Assembly (NCBI RefSeq): GCF_000725625.1
Contig: NZ_KL647083.1
Location: 1 to 64,000, forward strand
Reading direction: 5' to 3'
DNA length: 64,000 nucleotides
Source of the DNA: Streptomyces sp. NRRL F-6676
GTDB taxonomy: Bacteria; Actinomycetota; Actinomycetes; Streptomycetales; Streptomycetaceae
Positions 60,058 through 64,000 of this stretch are shown here, in pieces. Each line of letters starts with the position of its first letter. The first letter of the stretch is position 1. Made by a program: the position numbers and the translations under genes. The notes under the pieces were generated by a model. The model made no database searches and had not been told where the DNA came from. It saw nothing but the letters and a program-made list of their open reading frames with translations.

Positions 60058-61131
60058 TCACGCCAAGGCGCGTTCCTGGGACACCGGAACCGCTTTCTGG
60101 GAAGCGTCACCATTTTGTTCCGCCGACTCGAGTCTGCACGCCAATTGATTCCACGCTTCGGCGCATTCACGCGCGAGCAGGGCGACATTCCGTGCACAGT
60201 GCCGCGGAACCACGTCGGCGATCTCTGAGACGATGGCATGCGCGCTCAGTAACCGCAATAACTGACGTCCCCCTCGGCTGTACTTCAGTGAAGGATCCCG
60301 GCTGAGCCGGCGCCAGGAGTTCTTCAGCCCCAGGGACTGCACGCCCGCCGGCGATACCTCCGGTGCGGGCCGTGTACGACGATCCGCCTCTCCGCCTTTC
60401 CATGACCGGCCGGCCGGTACCGGATTCTCGCCTCTTTCCACGCGGCGCTTCACATCGGTCACCGTACCCAGAGACAGACCCGTCTCCTTGGAGATCTGCC
60501 GCAGTGACGCCTCCGGCCGCTGCCGCATCAGCTCGCCGGCCCTGCGCCGGGCGTCCGCGGTGCTGTTGGGCCGGAATCTGCCGTCCCTGCCGACCCGGCC
60601 GTTCAACTGTGGAATTTCCTCGGTCGAACGCCTTACGGCGGCCACGGTGTGCGCCGACAGCCCCACCACCTCGGCGACCACGCGGTCCGACCACTCGGGG
60701 TGCGAGGCGAGCAGCCGCTGCGCCGCCGCCCGCCGGTCCTCGGTCGTCAGCGGCAGGCCATGCGCGTTGTTGGCCTTGACCGAGAGGACGAACGCCTCTT
60801 CGGGGCTGCCTTCGAAGAAGCGGATCCGGATCCGCTTGTCGCCTCTGAGGACTGCCGCTTGCAGGCGGTGCATACCGTCGATCACACGCATCGTCAGCCG
60901 GTGCACGATGATGGGGGGCAGCTCCTGGCCGGACTCCGCCATCAGTTTGACGTGTTCCTGATTCAGTCCCGTCAGCCGCGGAGAGTCGGCGGGTACGAGT
61001 CGTGCCGTATCGATCTTTACGACGTCGCCGGCGCTGTCACTGTCGGGTGCGGTCACCCCTGTCCGCCCACCCGGATCCAGACATTCCGCATTCTCCTCAC
61101 TCTCGCCGCCGGAAATAACCAGGATCGTCAA
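60058..61131 (-). CDS. StrR-type pathway activator (ParB fold)
   Basis: A 357-residue protein with a ParB/Spo0J N-domain (LPPIIVHRLTMRVIDGMHRLQAAVLRG, about 72-98), as in StrR, the activator of streptomycin genes. Its helix-turn-helix is RQISKETGLSLGTVTDVKRR (about 212-231). It should bind GTTC-type inverted repeats; several occur in this locus. Two TTA codons (60250-60252 and 60259-60261, residues 294 and 291) make it dependent on the bldA tRNA. The TTG start at 61131 follows aaggagttgaaca. A StrR-type site lies inside the gene at 60601. Confidence 0.87.
   Translation of the reverse strand: MTILVISGGESEENAECLDPGGRTGVTAPDSDSAGDVVKIDTARLVPADSPRLTGLNQEHVKLMAESGQELPPIIVHRLTMRVIDGMHRLQAAVLRGDKRIRIRFFEGSPEEAFVLSVKANNAHGLPLTTEDRRAAAQRLLASHPEWSDRVVAEVVGLSAHTVAAVRRSTEEIPQLNGRVGRDGRFRPNSTADARRRAGELMRQRPEASLRQISKETGLSLGTVTDVKRRVERGENPVPAGRSWKGGEADRRTRPAPEVSPAGVQSLGLKNSWRRLSRDPSLKYSRGGRQLLRLLSAHAIVSEIADVVPRHCARNVALLARECAEAWNQLACRLESAEQNGDASQKAVPVSQERALA
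60601..60629. promoter_or_regulatory. StrR-type binding site within the regulator gene
   Basis: gttcaactg-N11-cggtcgaac matches the StrR consensus GTTCRACTG-N11-CAGTYGAAC at 17 of 18 positions. It lies within the StrR-like gene, about 620 bases before the PEP mutase start. It could serve autoregulation or act on the genes downstream. Confidence 0.65.
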
Positions 61132-61659
61132 TGTTCAACTCCTTGACGAAGTGCGGCCACGCCGCTCTCACGGATTTCCATTACTCCGCGAAAACGATCA
61201 CCCGACACCGCCCCATGTCAGGAATGAGGGCGCACCGGCCCGTCATCCCCAGGGCCCCTACAGGCGACGGCCGACTACCTCAATAACACGATCGAGTTGC
61301 TCTGCTCGCGGAGTGCTGCGCTCACCGGTGGGCGACGGCCCGTAAAGCGGACCGTCCGAATGACAGGAACAGCAAACGCTTACTCAGCCATGCCTCGTCA
61401 CTCGATCGAGTCTACACGAAACATCTGACACTTAAACCCCGCGATATTCTCGAAAGTTTTCGAAGCGGCGACAGTGCGCGCACCCTGAATAAAGCGACCA
61501 ACTTTCCCCAAAATCGTCACCGAGGCCTGTGTCATCGTGATAGTGGCCACCCGGCCGGGTCCGAACGGCGCCGCCGAGGTGAACCGGAGCCGCCGGCCCG
61601 CCCTCGCAGGTCCGGCCGATCACCGCGCGGACGCCGCCCGGATGCCGTCCGGAGAGGTC
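61132..61659. other. Intergenic region upstream of the StrR-like gene
   Basis: About 530 bases with no gene I can support and less GC than the surroundings. It should hold the promoter of the regulator. Palindromes: actcgatcgagt at 61400-61411 and tcgaaagttttcga at 61450-61463, either of which could be an operator. A StrR half-site (gttcaactc) touches the regulator's ribosome-binding region at 61133-61141. Confidence 0.5.
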
Positions 61660-61920
61660 TCACCGAGCCGTCGCCAACAGCCGTGAGACGGCCTCCCAGA
61701 CCGTGCCCATGGTCGCGAACGTCTCCGCCGTCAGCTCGTCATCGGGGAAGACGAAGCCGAACGTCTCTTCCGTCTGGACGACGATCGCCGCCATCGCCAG
61801 GGAGTCCAGCCCGAGGTCCACGAGCAGATCGTCCGCGGTGAGGGACACGTCGTCGTCGAGATGAGGACAGTTCTCCCGAACGATCGCCTCCAGCCGAGCA
61901 TCCCATGACGCTCCCCGCAT
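61660..61920 (-). CDS. Acyl carrier protein 3
   Basis: An 86-residue carrier protein. LLVDLGLDSLAMAAIVV carries the phosphopantetheine Ser S40. ATG 61920 has a perfect gaggagccggac site. It is monocistronic and next to a near-perfect StrR-type site, so it belongs to the locus even though it lies beyond the regulator. It could accept the acyl or aminoacyl group made by the AMP-ligase at 40769 or a further adenylating enzyme. Confidence 0.87.
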   Translation of the reverse strand: MRGASWDARLEAIVRENCPHLDDDVSLTADDLLVDLGLDSLAMAAIVVQTEETFGFVFPDDELTAETFATMGTVWEAVSRLLATAR

Positions 61921-61961
61921 GTCCGGCTCCTCTCGCCACAGGGGACCGATCACGCCCGAGT

Positions 61962-61990
61962 GTTCAACTGCCAGGCCTGCACAGCCGAAC
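61962..61990. promoter_or_regulatory. StrR-type binding site upstream of ACP 3
   Basis: gttcaactg-N11-cagccgaac matches the consensus GTTCRACTG-N11-CAGTYGAAC at 17 of 18 positions. It lies 42 bases from the ACP 3 start codon, which is tight for an activator site and implies a short leader. Confidence 0.75.
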
Positions 61991-62160
61991 CGGGCTCCTG
62001 TGCGGTGGTGCGGTCGACGGGATCGGTCCGGCCCGCGCCGGCGTCGGCCGGGCAGCGTCAATGTACCGATACGAGGCGGGCCGGGCCATCGCCGCCCGAG
62101 TCGCCGGCTCCCGCGACGAGGCCCACGCCGTGCCCGCACGGGGACACGGGGAACCACCCC

Positions 62161-63243
62161 TCACCCCATCTCCGCCCGGAAGATCGCCGGCGTCAGGCCG
62201 GTCCGCTGGTGGAAGAACTTCGAGAAGTTCGCCGCGTCCGGGAACCCGAGGGCCGCGCCCACGCGGCCGACCGGCACATCCGTATGTGCCAGGAGCCGCT
62301 TCGCCTCCAGCACCACCCTCTTGTCGATGAATCCCTTCGGCGTCTCCCCCGTCGCCGCGCGCACCGCGCGCACCAGCGTGCGCCGGCTGTACCCGAGCGC
62401 ATCCGCGTACGCGCTCACGCTGTGGTTCGTCGCGAAGTCCCGTTCCACCGCCTCCCGGAACCGCCCGAACGTCGTGCTGTCCGCCCCCTCCACCCCCGGC
62501 CGTCCCGCCGAGCCGACGGCGAGGTGGGCGAGGCGGTACAGGAACGCCGTCAGCGTGTGCCGCAGCACCGCCGTGTGCAGGCTCAACGGCAAGGTCGCCG
62601 TATCGACGTACTCCCGCTCCAACTGCCGCAAGCAGTGCCGCAAGGCGGCGAGCTGCGCGCCGTCCGGGCGCAGCAGGGGCGGCAGGTCGTACCGGTACAG
62701 CCCCGTCGCCTCGACGATCGCCCGCGGCAGGAACCCGGGCTGCATCGTCAGCGCGGTCCCCCGGTACGCGTGCGCGGGCCGGAACCGGTGGACCTGCCCG
62801 GGCCGGATCCACAGCACGTCACCCGCCCGCGCCTCGTGATCGGTGAAGTCGATCATGTGGGTCACCGGCCCCCCGGTGAACAGCATGACGACATGGAAGT
62901 CCACCCGGTGGACCCGCTCCGGCACCGCCCGGGACTGCCATGTCGGCCCGTCCTCCCCCATGGGCCCGATCTGCATCCCGACCCCGCTCACGCTCGCGCG
63001 CGGATCGAACGGAAAGGTCTGGATCGCCCCCTGGGCCACTTGAGACCCCTGCGGTCCCTCTGGCCCCTGCGGTCCCTCTGGCCCCTCTGGCCCCTCTGGC
63101 CCCTCTGGCCCCTGCGGCCCTTGCGGCCCCTGCGCCCCTTCCGACGACCCCTCCGACGGGCCGATCTCCGCGTCGGAGGTCTGGAACGCGTCTCCGTAGG
63201 TACCCGTGCCCGTGTCCACCATGTCCGTCTCGCGTGAGTTCAT
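62161..63243 (-). CDS. AraC-family regulator with collagen-like repeat
   Basis: A 360-residue regulator. The N-terminal 70 residues hold a GPx repeat ([20 protein letters not shown], about 39-58, and more to 66), unusual in a cytoplasmic protein. A cupin-like ligand domain follows ([20 protein letters not shown]), then a C-terminal AraC double helix-turn-helix ([20 protein letters not shown] and [20 protein letters not shown]). It probably responds to a small molecule. It reads away from the transketolase gene at 63388 and may regulate that side; no link to the biosynthetic locus is evident. The start is uncertain: ATG 63243 or 63222, neither with a good Shine-Dalgarno. Confidence 0.82.
   Translation of the reverse strand: MNSRETDMVDTGTGTYGDAFQTSDAEIGPSEGSSEGAQGPQGPQGPEGPEGPEGPEGPQGPEGPQGSQVAQGAIQTFPFDPRASVSGVGMQIGPMGEDGPTWQSRAVPERVHRVDFHVVMLFTGGPVTHMIDFTDHEARAGDVLWIRPGQVHRFRPAHAYRGTALTMQPGFLPRAIVEATGLYRYDLPPLLRPDGAQLAALRHCLRQLEREYVDTATLPLSLHTAVLRHTLTAFLYRLAHLAVGSAGRPGVEGADSTTFGRFREAVERDFATNHSVSAYADALGYSRRTLVRAVRAATGETPKGFIDKRVVLEAKRLLAHTDVPVGRVGAALGFPDAANFSKFFHQRTGLTPAIFRAEMG
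63044..63138. repeat. Tandem 9-bp repeats encoding GPx
   Basis: About ten units of a 9-base motif of the form tggcccctc or tggcccctg, with variations, encoding Gly-Pro-Glu/Gln within the AraC gene. The near-identity of units suggests slippage-prone expansion. Confidence 0.8.
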
Positions 63244-63387
63244 CCGGCCGCACGGCGCCCGCCGACCGGGGCCGTGTCCCACTTTCACCGAAGCGTGGCA
63301 CAGTGCGACCTGGCCTGCCAAAAGTCAGACTTTTAGGTTTGAAGGCGTCCGACCGGTCTTGCCACACGATGTGAGGACTTCTTGAAG

Positions 63388-64000
63388 ATGAGTATTCAGA
63401 ACCTCGGCCGCCCCGGCCGCCTGGAGTGGACCGAGCTCGACCGCCGTGCCGTGGACACAGCCCGTGTCCTGGCCGCCGACGCCGTGCAGAAGGTCGGCAA
63501 CGGCCACCCGGGCACGGCGATGAGCCTGGCCCCGGCGGCGTACACGCTCTTTCAGAAGGTGATGCGGCACGACCCGGCCGACCCGGAGTGGACCGGCCGC
63601 GACCGCTTCGTCCTCTCCCCCGGCCACACCTCCCTCACGCTCTACACCCAGCTCTACCTCTCCGGCTACGAGCTGGAGTTGGACGACCTCAAGGCGTTCC
63701 GCACCCACGGCTCCAAGACCCCCGGCCACCCCGAGTACGGGCACACGGCCGGCGTCGAGACGACGACGGGGCCGCTGGGCCAGGGCGTGGCCAACGCCGT
63801 CGGCATGGCGATGGCCGCCCGCTACGAGCGCGGTCTGTTCGACCCGGAGGCCCCCGAGGGCGAGTCCCCCTTCGACCACACCGTCTGGGCGATCGTCTCC
63901 GACGGCGACCTGGAGGAGGGCATCTCCGCCGAGGCCTCCTCGCTCGCCGGCCACCAGCGGCTCGGCAACCTCGTCTTCCTCTACGACGACAACCACATCT
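63388..64000 (+). CDS. tkt: Transketolase, 5' part
   Basis: The first 204 codons of a transketolase; the gene runs off the window. MSIQNLGRPGRL is followed by VGNGHPGTAMSLAP (active-site and thiamin-diphosphate region), GHTAGVETTTGPLGQGVANAVG, and the ThDP metal motif SDGDLEEG. It moves two-carbon units between sugar phosphates in the pentose-phosphate pathway. ATG 63388; no strong Shine-Dalgarno (gaggacttcttgaag). It is divergent from the AraC gene; in Streptomyces this tkt is usually followed by transaldolase and G6P dehydrogenase. Confidence 0.93.
   Translation, partial: MSIQNLGRPGRLEWTELDRRAVDTARVLAADAVQKVGNGHPGTAMSLAPAAYTLFQKVMRHDPADPEWTGRDRFVLSPGHTSLTLYTQLYLSGYELELDDLKAFRTHGSKTPGHPEYGHTAGVETTTGPLGQGVANAVGMAMAARYERGLFDPEAPEGESPFDHTVWAIVSDGDLEEGISAEASSLAGHQRLGNLVFLYDDNHI

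Noticed and set aside
61133..61141. StrR half-site at the regulator's ribosome-binding region
   Set aside because: gttcaactc has no matching right arm 11 bases away, and it overlaps the Shine-Dalgarno, which explains its conservation.
61432..61623. A 63-codon open frame in the intergenic region
   Set aside because: No ribosome-binding site, no recognisable sequence, and codon use unlike the neighbours.
63044..63138. CRISPR array
   Set aside because: The units are 9 bases long without spacers and encode GPx triplets in frame within the AraC gene.

Overview
High-GC actinobacterial DNA, almost certainly Streptomyces: GTG and TTG starts are common, coupled genes overlap as GTGA or ATGA, TTA codons are rare, and SecDF fusion, DksA-like pairs and Rv1733c-type membrane protein are typical. 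The window is chromosomal housekeeping sequence on both flanks (1-11.2 kb and 62.1-64 kb) around one large secondary-metabolite locus of about 50 kb (11.4-62 kb).

Left flank: an IclR regulator, a small leftward stress operon (two DksA-like zinc proteins, a frameshifted MreB/Hsp70-like gene, a membrane protein), a NarL-type two-component system, SecDF, an IS605-type TnpB element, and a secreted GH16 glucanase. The TnpB element appears to have landed between the glucanase gene and its LacI-type operator.

Biosynthetic locus: it opens with a 2-deoxy-scyllo-inosose synthase and a glutamine:inosose-type aminotransferase, the first two steps of 2-deoxystreptamine formation, and closes with a StrR-type (ParB-fold) activator. 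Between them lie (i) a leftward operon at 14.0-24.3 kb of discrete NRPS-like parts: two stand-alone condensation proteins, an acyl carrier protein (ACP), an acyl-AMP ligase, a transglutaminase-fold protein, a ferritin-like diiron oxygenase, a luciferase-type monooxygenase, UDP-xylose synthase and an MFS exporter; (ii) a rightward operon at 24.5-29.4 kb: radical SAM enzyme, ACP, ATP-grasp ligase, APH-type kinase, glycosyltransferase; (iii) at 29.4-42.3 kb: methyltransferase, GT2, CYTH protein, phosphoglycerate-kinase-like protein, heterodimeric ABC exporter, P450, SDR reductase and a second AMP-ligase; (iv) a RiPP-like cassette at 42.4-46.9 kb: two paralogous 47 and 56 aa peptides with a radical SAM/SPASM maturase, an HExxH putative peptide hydroxylase, an ABM protein and a methyltransferase; (v) a leftward run at 47.1-60 kb: hydroxyacid dehydrogenase, nucleotidyltransferase-fold proteins, paired NUDIX and dTMP-kinase-like proteins, Fe/2OG oxygenase, class I and class III aminotransferases, PIG-L deacetylase, SRPBCC protein and a PEP phosphomutase.

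How the parts may work together (inference): ATP-grasp ligase + ACP + luciferase-type monooxygenase + LmbE deacetylase together with inosose synthase recall butirosin biosynthesis, but the PEP mutase, PGK-like protein and peptide cassette have no counterpart there. Three near-perfect StrR-type inverted repeats, plus a weaker one before the first gene, tie the locus together as a regulon; TTA codons in the activator and two other genes suggest bldA control. I cannot name a known product with this gene set.

Right flank: an AraC regulator with a collagen-like GPx repeat and the start of a transketolase gene. No tRNA, rRNA or CRISPR array was seen.
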